Source: Siderastrea radians (taxonomy: Eukaryota > Cnidaria > Anthozoa > Scleractinia > Rhizangiidae). From it: 64,000 nt of DNA. The stretch spans positions 2,754,482 to 2,818,481 of the forward strand of contig OZ024898.1 of the NCBI GenBank assembly GCA_964017195.1, written 5' to 3'. The stretch's first letter is position 1. Each line of letters opens with the position of its first letter. Made by a program: the position numbers and the translations under genes. Of this stretch, positions 12,054 to 23,705 are shown one piece after another. The notes under the pieces were generated by a model, which did not search any database, was not told where the DNA came from, and worked only from the letters and a program-made list of their open reading frames with translations.

Positions 12054-13082
12054 CTAAATGAGGTTTTCATCTGCTTTGCTAATTCGACTATCCTCTATGT
12101 ATACAGAGTCATTAGTCACTGAGGCAGTTAATGGGCAGTTTTGGCCGCGCGTTTTACAGCAACGACAGAATCTCATGAATGCACGCCTGTAATCTGCCTT
12201 ATAAAATGAATAAATTAACGGATCTGCTAATGCGTTTCCAACCAAAGAATAAAGCGAAACTTGGAGAAAGACGTCTGGAATTAATTCAGGAAAACCTATT
12301 ACACCGAAAAAATTGATTATGATTAACGGAAGCCAACAAACCCCAAATGTTCCTCCGACTAATGCGAAGACCTTCGCTACTTTTACTTCGGCAGAAATGT
12401 TCGATGATCGTCTTTTTGAGCCTTTTCGCGATTGTTTGTGTGGATGATTTTCTATTCTTGAATTGGTTTCAGTCATCTCAATCATCATTTTCACTTGCCG
12501 TCTTGTTGCACGGAATATCCGACTATACGCCCAACATATCAGCACGGTGCATACTGTCACAATGCTCACCAAGAGGCCTTGGTAAATGCGTTCCGCTAAT
12601 AATTTGATATCGTCCTGATACTCCCAAAATATCGGTATAATCGCTAGTAAGAATGGTATAGTCCACACCAGGGCCAATATCTTGTAGACGACCGCTCGCG
12701 TCACCTTCGATCTGTAAGTGAGAGGGTTTAAGACCGCTTGGTAACGATCCCATGTAATGCCACAGAAGTTAAAAAGATACGCGAATAGGATGTAGGCAAT
12801 TATATACGGGGTAATTGCCAAGCTCGCTAGATAGGTCGGCAAGAACACTGTAGCAACCATCAGATCGCTTATCGCCAAGCTAACAATAAAAGTGTTAGTT
12901 ATCGTCCGAAGAGCGCGGTAACGGGCGAAAAGCGTGCATACAAGAGCGTTTGAAATCACAACCGCGCATCCTATCACGGTGAGGGAAACAGCATGCGTGA
13001 GATCGAGCTCCGCTGAGTCAGTTTCGCCGTTTTGTTTAGTTTCCTTGGTGGCTGTTAAATTGTCATCGTGATTTTTCTCCAT
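12054..13082 (-). CDS. Class A GPCR, amine/adenosine-like type, lacking the usual disulfide cysteines
   Basis: Intronless receptor of 342 residues from ATG 13082 (MEKNHDDNLTATKE). The open frame extends further only to a TTG and a stop, so no upstream ATG exists. The N-terminus is acidic and hydrophilic with an N-glycosylation site (NLT). TM2 carries LAISDLMVATVFLP, TM3 ends in a good DRY motif (WDRYQAVLNPL), TM6 has CWLP, and TM7 reads DPLIY in place of NPxxY. Loop 3 is long and basic (KQSRKGSKRRSSN). The cysteine normally before TM3 and its partner in loop 2 are both missing, so the canonical disulfide cannot form. The tail has a cysteine cluster (CRCCKTRGQNC) that could be palmitoylated. 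It is not of the same clade as the other three receptors. The specific ligand cannot be read from sequence. Confidence 0.9.
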   Translation of the reverse strand: MEKNHDDNLTATKETKQNGETDSAELDLTHAVSLTVIGCAVVISNALVCTLFARYRALRTITNTFIVSLAISDLMVATVFLPTYLASLAITPYIIAYILFAYLFNFCGITWDRYQAVLNPLTYRSKVTRAVVYKILALVWTIPFLLAIIPIFWEYQDDIKLLAERIYQGLLVSIVTVCTVLICWAYSRIFRATRRQVKMMIEMTETNSRIENHPHKQSRKGSKRRSSNISAEVKVAKVFALVGGTFGVCWLPLIIINFFGVIGFPELIPDVFLQVSLYSLVGNALADPLIYSFYKADYRRAFMRFCRCCKTRGQNCPLTASVTNDSVYIEDSRISKADENLI

Positions 13083-16000
13083 TCCTTCCAAGATCTTGGC
13101 GGTGAAAATAGCAACAGTGTTGCTATCTGCAGCTAACAATGTCTCGCTGTTTACAGACCTTTATAGCACCTTTTTCCGGCACCCCTTGCAAATCGAAGTT
13201 TTAACAACAGTTCTATACCTTGAGTGGGCGAAGACCCACATACACACGAAAGCCACAAATGCGTGTTAGGACTGACAACAAACATCCCTCTCCCGATCTT
13301 TATCAAGCAAACACGTTTTGTACTGTAAGCAAATATCTTCAATGGATATGTTAATTTGCGCCTGAAGCCCTTCGTTAATAAAAGCTTATTCTGTTTTCGT
13401 CCAATCGTCATGTTCATTTGCAGTGGCGATTCTATTTTTCTTTGTCCTTTTTTTTTTTACATTGGGACAGGTGGCAACTTCCCTTCTCGGACATTTCACT
13501 AAAAATATATATTTATGATATGAAAATTAAAAAAAAAAGAATAAAGTGCATGAAGTAAAGCATACAGTTTTATACATCCATATAAATTATCTGCATCGTT
13601 CTGTTACAACGATTTTTTGGGGGGGTTTTTAGAATAAAAATGGATTTTGTATTCATTCAGGGGATTTCAAAGCAAGATAAATACACAATTCAGAGTATGT
13701 TTAGACAGGCCGAAGGTGCCGATGGCAGCTCTTGATACTAATCATTACTTTTACTTGGTGATCGAAGCCGATCAACACTAAAATATTCTTAAAAACCTCA
13801 TTAAACACTGATCCCATATTTCCTGGTAAGATGCATGATAAGCTACTCATCAACGAAATTTTCACGGCGGTTTCATTCCAATTTATTTTCGCTTTTTTGG
13901 GGAAATAATTAGATTCCGGAAATCGAAGGTGGCCATTCTTGTGTTGATAGACAACAAACATCGCGTTGTAAAGTACTAGATTCTCTATGAAAACATGAAC
14001 AGTTATTTGTGATTTATTAACGCACCAACAAATTTCACATCACACATGAAAAAATCTGTACCAATCAGTTATGCTAGTTTTTCTGACGGTCCGTAATAGC
14101 AAAATGTTAGAACTAAAATCCACTGTACTCGCGTAAAAAAAACACAGAAAAACGCAACACCTTTAATCAGGTTGCATTTTTATTTTGCCTTTGGTAATGA
14201 CTCTGTACGTTCTATTTTAAATAAAACGTAACCTAAAGGCTTAGATGGAACGAACTTAATTACAATTTAAAGCATCTACCTCTGTCCAGTGCGTTAAGGC
14301 ATTAGAATTCAAATTTAAATTGGACTTTGCTTAAGGCCATTTGCCGAGAAAGCAGAGTAAAAAAGAACAATAAAATTAGTAGTGATCAAAAGAACCGAAT
14401 TCTAAATTATTACTATTTTTTATTTATTTTAAGGGCACTTACCTGAGATACAACCACAAAAAAGAATATTCTATGCATTAAATATTGAATTTTGTTGATG
14501 AGAAAATTAAACGCGAACAATGTTAAGGGTTGTATTTGATTTTTAGCTCAGCAACGAAGTGAAATTTGTTCTAGCAAAAATACCTATATTTAACTATTTC
14601 TTTTAAAGTCTAGTAATTGATTGAAGATAAATTAGAACATATGTTTAAGTCTGAGGTTGTGAAAAACTAAATAAATTTACCGCACATCAACTCCGTAAAC
14701 ATAATTTGAAGACTTACAAAGAAGGTTAGATCAATATTTTTTTTTCTGATGCCATAAATAAGAAGATTTATCAAGGATCAATCCCGTAAACGTGAGTATT
14801 TCACGAGAAAGTAACGAACAATGAATGCTATGTTACAACTGTCAAATGTTGCCAGGGCATCATTCTATAAAGCGCCGCTTTCGACTTTTAAACAGGAATA
14901 TTGAGTTAATTTGGAAATAAAGTTTAAAAAGGCATTTTGTTCAGTTACGTTTACCAGAATGACAGTAGGTTCCTGTACAGTCTTACTGGGACAAGATTGC
15001 ACACAAAAGTTGAAAACTTTTGATTTTTTAAAACTTTTTCATGCCAATGATTATCATGTTTGAACAGCCTACTTGGAATGACTCCGATTACCCAGTAGTA
15101 GTTGCCAACTATTACTTGAAGAATCGAACTTGTTTGTAAAACATTTATATACTTACGTCTGGGTCAAACTCGAAGGGATGTTTTATCATTTCGTAGTTTT
15201 TAGAAACAGTTTTTTTTTTCTAGACCCGAAGTTTTTTGCCAATATATACCATGACCAAAGAAGAACTAGTTGTTATGGTTACGAGAGTCTTTTTTTGAAC
15301 AAAAATGAGTGTTTTTCATCTTTTTTCTGTGAAAACTATTAAATGCTGACAAAACACACCAAAGCGTTTCATTATATCACATAATACATGTCCCGCATGA
15401 AAAACTTTCAATTTCCTCCATTTTATAAAAATTATAATTCTCGGTGAAATCCAAGATGGTGGTCATCTTGTCTGCCATTGCCGATGACAACACAGGGGGC
15501 TTCTTACATAGCACTTTTTAGGCTATCATCCTATTAGACTATTTTTTCTCCAAATTATTGTAACACAACAAAAACCCAAGGGGGTTCCGTCTAACCCTTC
15601 CCCGATCTTAGTGCGACCTAAAGACGCAGCTATTGATACAGTTAAACGAGGTAGTATAGTTTGCATGATTGTATCGGAGAAACAGGGAGATCTATACAAG
15701 AAAGAATTAATTAAGAAGAACGACAGGGATACACGACTTTCCTATATCGAAGCCTCCGAGGTTTCCCAGCACGCTCACGCGGCCAGCTACTACCCTTTCT
15801 GAAACGAAGTTAAGTTTATTGGTTCAGACTTTCACTAGTAAGCCTAACAACATCAACCTGCAGGGATAACGGAATCAAAATTCCTGTAGAGTGGATGCCC
15901 ACGATCAAGAAACACAACAAGAGATCGGTACGGCGGTGAACCGCAGAGGGAACAGTTTCTCGCCCGAAATTATCAGGATCGGAATGCACCTGCTCAGTCG

Positions 16001-16504
16001 ACCATCGTGATATACAAATGGTGATGCCTAACACTCGACCTCGTTGCCTCATTAGGACTAGTAGTAGGCAGTGGAAACGTCACGATTTACTATACCTGAA
16101 GTAACTACATTCTGAGGCAAACGAAAACGATACTTTTCTTTATTGATTAACTTTCCCCTTTCCTTGTACCACTGTGAAGGTATGAATTTGTTTCCACGTA
16201 TGAGGGTTAAATAAATAACAGATTTATCAAAGGGAAATAACTATGTACGAAGGCAGAGTGTGACTTGAGGACTGAACACTGCTCCTGTCTTTGGAAATCT
16301 TTAGACGTCCTCTGAGTCTCCTCGATCGGAAGTCACGGGAAGTCTTTGAACAATCTTCGGTAAACCTTTTCGTCGAGAGCTTTTCGTTGAGAGCTATGGT
16401 ATATGTTTTATTCTCAGTTAACGACTGTTTCTTTTTTTTATCTCCCCCTATTTAATCCTGTTCGTACTACTCACAAAGCAACAGCCACCAAGCTTGGAGA
16501 CATA
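13083..16504. other. Gene-free AT-rich stretch
   Basis: No coding exon, RNA gene or well-bounded repeat could be supported. It includes a G-run (GGGGGGGTTTTTAG near 13618) and many A/T runs. The upstream region of the minus-strand receptor at 12054-13082 lies at its left end. Short frames at 13151-13961 and 15611-16052 show no family features. Confidence 0.45.
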
Positions 16505-17372
16505 AACCGAAATTTATTTTCGCGACACGTTTATTTCGCGATTTTGAGGTGCGCATATCTCGCGATTCTGCGAATTTTTTTTTATTTTGAATCACTTTAA
16601 TTTCGCTTTTTTAAGTAAGACACAATTTATTTCCTTGGCAATGTTATTTAACATGTCCTTGAATTAAATAAAACGACTTTATCAAAGGTACAATAACGTC
16701 AAAAGTAACAAAAATGAAACGGCAGGACAATATGTCAACAGTGACAAAAAAGCAGTTCTCACGATGTCCACAGACAGTTCATGCTTGTACGTGAATTACT
16801 TACTGGTCTTGAGTCAATTGACCAGGCCACAATATCTATTTACATCGAAAATTCCATCCTACGGACTCCGAAGCAAAAATGGTGCCGCTCAGTAACATAA
16901 TGCAGTTTAGAAACATCTATACAAGTGTCACGAGTCGTCTGTGTAAATTTCTTGATATAGTTCAACAAGTGGTAATACTTCTCTTTCAGTTACTACACCC
17001 TTTATTCCCACTTTCTTCCATCCTTTCAAGACATGAACCTTCCCCTGTGCGCTGGTGGTGGAAAAGGCATAAACTTCCACTAACCAAGTTCCCTGAACTT
17101 GTTTCAAAACCGATAGCCTACGTTCGACATTCACATCTTCAACATTCACATCTTCACATTCTTTTGGACTTCTTCCGTATACCATGTTGCGAAATTGTTC
17201 TTGCCAAATTTCTTGCAATAAGCTCTTTCTTTCTGGATTATTGACCTAATGTGAGTCACTTAATTTTTGCGTTATGTTATGTTCGCGACACACATTGTTC
17301 GCGTCACTTTAATTTCGCGGTTTTTTTGAATTTGCGAAATTCGCGAGATTAACGTGTCGCGAAAATTTCATG
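16505..17372 (-). mobile_element. Internally deleted TIR element with pogo/Tigger-like transposase remnant
   Basis: About 870 bp bounded by inverted ends: AAATTTATTTTCGCGACACG at the left, and CGTGTCGCGAAAATTTCAT at the right. Flanking TA dinucleotides (16503 and 17373) fit a Tc1/mariner/pogo target. On the minus strand a 96-codon frame (16928-17218) contains GTWLVEVYAF and VLKGWKKVGI. I judge these similar to the C-terminal end of pogo/Tigger DDE transposases of marine invertebrates, from memory. The catalytic core is absent, so the copy cannot encode a working transposase. Confidence 0.6.
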
Positions 17373-17382
17373 TAATAAGTAG

Positions 17383-17560
17383 GCAGTGCTGCGATAGTGC
17401 ATTGGTGAGTGCGTTGGACTTCCCCCGGCTCTGATGGTCAGACAGTCGATGGTTCAGAGTTCTGGTTTCCACATTAAGTCTCTCTGCCCAGGAGAGAAAC
17501 TGGCTTCAACAAACCGTTGCTGAGGGGCTACCCTGTCATGGACTAGTATTTCACTGAACA
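17383..17560 (+). repeat. tRNA-derived SINE, degraded
   Basis: Starts with a tRNA-like head (CAGTGCTGCGATAGTGCATTGGTGAGTGCGTTGGA, containing an A-box-like part) and a B-box-like GATGGTTCAGAGTTCTG near 17450. The body includes CAGGAGAGAAACTGGCTTC and CCCTGTCATGGACTAG. That architecture matches other SINE copies in the window (34425-34735 and 41830-42031), although this copy is older. Confidence 0.5.
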
Positions 17561-19606
17561 TGCACCTATTTTCTTGAAGTTTAGATTAATTTATTCAAAC
17601 TGGAACGTGAAAATTAGGAAGTTTGGAATCTGTAAACACTAAGCCTTTAGACAACACGAGTTTATCGCACTTAAGGTGTTCTTATACCCAAAAAGTGAAT
17701 TTCTTTGGAAAAGAACTTTGCAGGAAACTTCCACCATCATTTTATAGGGATTCACACCCTGACTTTAATCTGAGTCTTTTCAGGTCACATGTCATAATAG
17801 TTAATGATTAACCAGCCTTCTAAGTAAAAAATAGAGGTGTTCATTGTAAGCACGATGTCTAGCTAATGCACGGTTAAATAAGTATGAAATCAACTTAGAT
17901 CTGTCCACAGATGAATTCTTTATAGGATAAACCTCGAAAATTAAGCAGCTTGGCCTCTTTCGAAGTTATTTTTATTCTTTTTTCCAGAAAGTAAGGTAGA
18001 AGGAAATAAAAAAGAGGTCAAGGATTCACAGACTGAGAAGCAGGTCAAGATCGTGAGCAGTTTTTAGGTTTACGACCTAGGAAATTTAGTCCTTTAATCT
18101 TTCAGAACACTAGGTTACAATGCGCCGGAGATATCGTGTTCAAAAGTTCCTTCAGTTCGAGAATTCTGTTATTGGAGAAAAACAGTCTTAAAGATAAGGG
18201 AACGGATTCTAGACAGCTTATCCGTCGCTCATTATCCTAAAACTGTTGCCAAATTCAAGTTGCCACACTAAAATACAAGCTGAACGGTAATTTGATGCAA
18301 AGACCATCGTTTCTGTAAGATTTGGGTCATGTTTTGTGGGTTAAAACTCGGACCTCAGGACTCTCTTCTCAGTCAGGTGTTTTTCCATAATAGTACCAAA
18401 TGTCATTTTACAGAGAGGCGGGCGGGCGGGGGGTAATGTTCTTATTGAGGCTTGTTTGTGAGCATTTATTAAATGTAAACAAATGTTGCTATGGCCGTTG
18501 CTATGGAAAAAGTCGCATACTGCTGATTAGATTTCTTAAATCTCGCTGCTTTAATGCTGGAAATCGAGTGAGATTATTTCAAGACAACATTCCCAAGTGT
18601 TTAAAGTTTACAATTTTGCTATTTAAAAAAAAGTGTCTTTTGCAACCTAACATCACGCCTTTTGAGTATAAGACCACCTTAACAGAACTTTTTATCTTTT
18701 TTATTAATCCCTCAGTCACTCAACTATATCTCGAGCTTTGGTCTTTTCGACTGTTAACAGGCTGTTTTTTTCTTCTGGGACCGGGGAGGGGCTGATTCGG
18801 CCCCCACCTCTTAACCCCGAGAATATTGAAGCTGTGACAACGAATCTTGGAGGGCAGATAGTACATCCCAAAATGTTTCCTTTGAGTCCGCAACATAAGC
18901 TGATGAAGTCATATGACGTAACTACTACGCCAGGTTCTAAAAAGGCGGCCATCTTGGATCCGCCGTCTTGGATTTCTTGATTTTTCCAGAACCTTTAAAA
19001 ATTGCCAAAATTGACCAAAAAGTAACCGAAATCAATAAAAGAACACGAAAATGATATTAAAATATGAAACTTACTTCAGAAAAGTTATATTTTTTCAATG
19101 AAAAGGTGAGAAATTAAAATTCTGAAAAAACAGCCTGTCGAAAAGTGATTGCCATGGTAACGTCAAACTTGATGGACAAGCACTTACTTTGCCAAATTGT
19201 TAGCAGATAAATCTTAGGAAAATTCACCAAGTTTGGTGGGTCTAGCTAGCATACGAGAAACGTTATAAGAGTCCAAAGTCAGTGCGGGCACAATCGCCCC
19301 CCCCGGGTCTGAATAGGGTCAAACAAATCTCAGACTTAAATTGGTCGGACTTAAACATATGCGGGGTCGCATATGTTTTATTCACAAAAATTACAACAAA
19401 CAAAAATAAACAACATAGCTCCAACTCTAGTCACCTAGCTACCCAGCTTTACAGGAAAAAACTAAAGCTGTTATGATCTATTTGTTTTAAAGAAATTTCT
19501 TCCTTAGTTTTTAAGCTAACGTGGCCTTTGTTTAGTACGTTACTATCACTTTAGATTGAAATCCTTGAATATTTCTTCCGAAAACCAACAAATAAATGTT
19601 CCAAAA
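17561..19606. other. Intergenic region with an old interspersed repeat
   Basis: No gene seen. The part from about 18800 to 19140 is a diverged relative of 54830-55250. Both contain a GGCGGCCATCTTGG-like block followed by TTCTTGATTTTTCCA, then repeated CCAAAA-TTGACCAAAAA text and GAAAAGTTA. A purine-rich run (GGCGGGCGGGCGGGGGG, 18419-18435) could form unusual structure. Confidence 0.45.
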
Positions 19607-20069
19607 TAGAGCGGTGTTTGAGTGTCGAAAAACCAAAGTGAACTGTCTGACCAATCCCTGACGTGGGCAAATAACCAAGCAATTTGATGAAAACGCATAG
19701 ACACCGAAGTTTTTAATTACCCGGCCGTCGCTATAAGGTGAAGACTGGAAAAAATGGGTACTAAAGACCAGTTTTTCCCGTTTTTTCATGAGCAACTCGT
19801 CCCAGACTTCTATTTAATAGCTCGGTCAAGCAAACTCTCGCCCGTAACTTCAACTTTACTTTGCGTGAGCTTGTGTCTTGAGTGTCGCTAATATTTCTTT
19901 TTAACTTTAAGAATCGGGAGGAGCACTCTGGCCGGGTTAAGCGCCCCTAGGGCTTTCTTGTTCAATTCAAATTGGTTGAAAGGTGGCTTAATTGTTTTAA
20001 CAGCGCAAGAGCAAGGCAAACCCAAAGCAAACGCGAATTAATTTCAACGCTCAGTTCAATACCGCTCTC
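19607..20069. mobile_element. MITE, second member of the TAGAGCGGT family
   Basis: About 460 bp with ends TAGAGCGGTGTTTGAGTGTCG and GCTCAGTTCAATACCGCTCT, the same family as 2129-2423. Its right end touches the stop codon of the GPCR at 20068-21102, so it forms that gene's 3' untranslated start. It is longer than the first member and diverged inside. Confidence 0.7.
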
Positions 20070-21102
20070 ATGACATTTCTACTGTGTCTAAAGATTTATT
20101 GTTTTTCTTTCTTCCGTCCTCACTTCTTCTGCATTGTGCCTGCCTTAAGTTAAATGAAGTAGAATCTTGGTTTGATGAATGAGAACAACCACAAATGCGA
20201 CGCAACTCACTCCGGAACGCCCCGTTCATTCCCGCGTAAATGAAAGGGTTAATGGTCGACGAGAAAAACACCAGGAACATTATGAACAGAGTGACATGCC
20301 TGTTAAGAGTTTTGACGAGCTGGAATCGAAACAACAAGGCCAGGATCCAAAGCGGTATCCAACAACACGCGAAGACAATTACCACGACAAAGAGGGAAAT
20401 ACTGATTTTTAACTCTCGGCTTGATATGCTCAAGGAGGCAGTACTTTCACTTCGTAACGATGGTATTATATTCTTGGTGTGGAGTCTAATGGCTCGGAAA
20501 ATTTTGTAGTAGCAGGCAGACGTTATAAGAATAGGTCCAATCACAAACGCAGGGATAACGATGCTGTAATGGATTATTTTCGCCGTTTCTCTGAGATGCG
20601 TTGTAGAGCATACAGCATATCCGGGAACAAACTGGATTTTCTGGTTGCCGACAAACACTTGAGTCAAAACATATGCCGCCACTACAACATAAACAGCAAG
20701 GATCCACAGCTTGCATTTTCGCATCGAGAAAAGTTTGTGATAAATGTTTGTCTTCACAATTCTGACGTATCGATTGAAGGCTGTGAGGGTCATTAGACAT
20801 GGAGATGCATAGATATTCAATACGACGAAGAAACCTTGGATGTTGCAGTAGATGTCTCCAAAAAACCATTCACCAGTGATCAACACAGCAGTCGAAAATG
20901 GCATGACAAATATGGCGGAGCCAAGGTCGCAGGCTGCTAGGGCAACGATGTAAAGATTTGTGGTGGTTCTGAGATGTGGGTTACGAAACACAGCCCAACA
21001 GATTAGTATGTTCCCAACCAACGACACCACATTAAGAAAAATAAGACTGGCGGATTCTAGAACGACAATTCCAGTTTGTCTTGGCTCTAAGGATGAAGAC
21101 AT
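20068..21102 (-). CDS. Orphan class A GPCR, melatonin-like clade
   Basis: Intronless receptor of 344 residues starting at ATG 21102 (MSSSLEPRQTG). The open frame reaches a TTG seven codons upstream and then a stop, so ATG 21102 is chosen. TM1 has VGNIL, TM2 ACDLGSAIFVMPF, and the disulfide cysteines lie in GDIYCNIQGF and GYAVCSTTH. TM3 ends FNRYVRIV (NRY in place of DRY), TM6 contains CCWIP and TM7 has a standard NPFIY. The tail is short with CGCSHSS (possible palmitoylation) and ends SLDTVEMS. It has the most canonical motifs of the three related receptors in the window. The TGA stop at 20068-20070 coincides with the terminal bases of a MITE, so the tail end may have been set by that insertion. 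Confidence 0.92.
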   Translation of the reverse strand: MSSSLEPRQTGIVVLESASLIFLNVVSLVGNILICWAVFRNPHLRTTTNLYIVALAACDLGSAIFVMPFSTAVLITGEWFFGDIYCNIQGFFVVLNIYASPCLMTLTAFNRYVRIVKTNIYHKLFSMRKCKLWILAVYVVVAAYVLTQVFVGNQKIQFVPGYAVCSTTHLRETAKIIHYSIVIPAFVIGPILITSACYYKIFRAIRLHTKNIIPSLRSESTASLSISSRELKISISLFVVVIVFACCWIPLWILALLFRFQLVKTLNRHVTLFIMFLVFFSSTINPFIYAGMNGAFRSELRRICGCSHSSNQDSTSFNLRQAQCRRSEDGRKKNNKSLDTVEMS

Positions 21103-22506
21103 CACTCTGCGATCAGGCAACAATCAGTACTGAAACAAAGTAAATATAAGTGAGGTTATTGCTGGCATTAAATTGCGTGCCCATTTAATCATTTGAATTT
21201 CTGAGATAGATTCGCAGCAAACAATATTTAAATTGCTTTTCTGGTTAAATCAAACAAAATTTGTCACTTGTCGTGCCCCATAGATGATGTGTAGGCTGAT
21301 TTTGGCGGTAATAAGAGATGTCACCTGGCAGGTGTACGTTTTGGGTGTCGAAAAATACAAAGATCAATGTCTGAACTTATCAACTTCGTCACATTTAATC
21401 CAAATGCAACAATAATAGCTAAATGGCTTGCAAACTTCACCTAAATGTGTAGTGTGTCCAGACATAGACAGCACTGTCGCAAAGAAAGATGAAAACGTGC
21501 ATCTTACGAAACTCAACTCCCGTTTAATTTTCATTTTCCTTCCAAGTTGCAGACCAAAACATATTTCTAATTTAAATGAAGACCTGGATCAAATTTGTAC
21601 CTACAGTTAGCCGGTGCGTAGATAAGTTGGCTTTGTTGTTTGGTCCTAAATAACTCAAATCAGTTATATTTTAAGAATCACAAGGAACATGTTGCTGTTG
21701 CCATTCTAGGAGGCTTAATAGGAATGAGTGATTTCTTAGCAATCGATTACCTGTTAAGAATAGGCAGCTGCTTAAGTCAATCCAGGCAAAAGAAGTCTTT
21801 GGGCCAAATATGGATGCGCTGGATAAGCTCACAAACTTGATCGTGTCTTAACCTCTTTCGCTGGAAAAAAGTAGAAATATGTGTAGTGAACTTCACGTCT
21901 ACTCAATGGCGAGAGGAGGGTGTGATGCAAATTTTCCACTTCTATATAACAAAAGATATGGTCAATCTTTTTTTATATCAGTAAACAAAAAATGACAACA
22001 TTTCAACGTCTTGAAAGAAAGTAAATTGGACTATTCTTAAGAGCTACGGTAATTATTTGATATGTTTCCGCTGAAACGTTGCCTACTTCATTAATTCGAT
22101 TACGGCAAATACGGCCACGAACGTAAAACAGGGCCATTAAAAGAGCTGTATTGATTGGTGATCAAAAATTGGTAGATCGACCTTGAGCCAGCTTAACTGC
22201 GGATTACAGCGATTCAATAAACGTCAGAGAAAAACTCAGTTGTATATAGATATTCTTTCGTACCTAACATTTCGTCAGTGATAAAAAGATCATGAAATAG
22301 CATGAGGCAAATAATATTTAAAAATCAGTAAAGTTAAAGTAAATATAAATTTCTTGCACTTCGTCAACTCGTCAATCATCTAAATTATGTCATTTTGCTA
22401 TTCTGCTCTATGCTAAAGAACACGAATTTGCATTTTCTAGAACTTATTATGTCTGGCGAGAGCTGTTGCGATGTACAATATATTTTCGCAACATAAAAAA
22501 TTAGTA
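21103..22506. other. Upstream flank of the 20-kb GPCR, no gene seen
   Basis: AT-rich sequence without recognisable exons. The promoter of the minus-strand receptor is expected near its left end, but no motif could be assigned. Confidence 0.4.
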
Positions 22507-23012
22507 ATATTAAAAATATAAAAAGCGTTCTCTGGTTTAAAAAATTTAAGAGAAATATAAGCTTTCGGCTATTATACTATAGCCTTTAACGAATGTAGAA
22601 AGAAATGAAAGCGCATGATTGGAAATATATGCAAGGGAGGGTGTGAAAAACAATCATTCAATTGATTTTGATGGCGCTACCGTGATAAACAAAGGCAATT
22701 ACCGTATTCGAAGAACACTAGAATCCTGGCATACTGCCAAAACTGTCGGCGTAGACAATAATTCTAAACCGCTACCAAGACAATACTCTATCTTATTGTA
22801 ATTCTTATTTTGTCCGTTTTTGTCCATTTTTAGCTTTTTTACACTTCTATTGTATTCTTGTGTTTAATCTTTTCACACCCTCCCTTGCATATATTTCCAA
22901 TCATGCGCTTTCATTTCTTTCTACATTCGTTAAAGGCTATAGTATAATAGCCGAAAGCTTATATTTCTCTTAAATTTTTTAAACCAGAGAACGCTTTTTA
23001 TATTTTTAATAT
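22507..23012 (+). mobile_element. Penelope-like fragment between long inverted arms
   Basis: Two arms of about 143 bp (22507-22649 and 22870-23012) are near-perfect reverse complements of each other. Between and partly inside them a plus-strand frame ends at a stop at 22799. It reads KNNHSIDFDGATVI, then NYRIRRTLESWHTAK, then PLPRQYSILL. This resembles the tail after the GIY-YIG endonuclease of Penelope-like retroelements (H..IDF..A.VI, NY..R...E, LP..Y..LL). The assignment is from memory of the family. No reverse transcriptase is present, so this is a short remnant. Inverted terminal repeats are a known arrangement for such elements. Confidence 0.6.
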
Positions 23013-23705
23013 GTCTTATCCTGGTTACAGTTCAATTTTTAATAAAAAATTAGGCCAATTCATTGTCTGTGACTACAAAGAAACTGCAAATGGGTCTAGT
23101 TTTTTTAGCCTCTGGGATCACAACTTTAAAATGTAGCCATTCAAATTAAAAAGGAAAAGTTATTGAGGATTATTCCCTGTGGCGCTCTTTTTAATTCTAC
23201 ACAAGGTGTAATTCTAATGTTTGAGGCCGTGGGAGAGATTCTATTATGTGCCCAGACAAATGAAAGCTACTGTACAGTTCTTTTCTGATATGGTGCTGTT
23301 TATATGCCGTACAAGGTGACTTTGAGACGAGACGTGTTTTTATTTTAACTTTAACCCACACATTTCATTTTCTTGTGTAAAAGTTCAAACAAGGAACGCC
23401 ATACCCAATAATGCCATGTCATCACGACAGTAAGGTAGAGTGGAGGAGGATTATGAAAAATGCAACATACGCTCTTCCCCCGCAATGCAATTGCAATTAT
23501 ACTTACTGCTAAAGCAGTCATTTGGCAAATTTTGTGTGAGGGAAATGGGAAGTAATCAGCATTAGAGAAGTGATATCTTGTGCAGAATTTCGTACTTTTT
23601 AAGGTGGTGGCGGTATCTTCAAAGTTTCAACACGAAAAGTCGACTATAACATATTTGCCAAGGATAGGTATTACCATAGCAACAGGATGACATAACTGCC
23701 ATTTA

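Noticed and set aside
13083..13139. Nineteen-residue N-terminal extension of the GPCR at 12054-13082
   Set aside because: The longer frame begins at TTG, not ATG, and a stop lies just upstream. ATG 13082 is the first usable start.
20179..20869. Several antisense frames inside the GPCR at 20068-21102
   Set aside because: They are shadows of the receptor coding sequence. The receptor frame carries all family motifs.
21103..21123. Seven-residue N-terminal extension of the GPCR at 20068-21102
   Set aside because: It begins at TTG directly after an in-frame stop. ATG 21102 is used.
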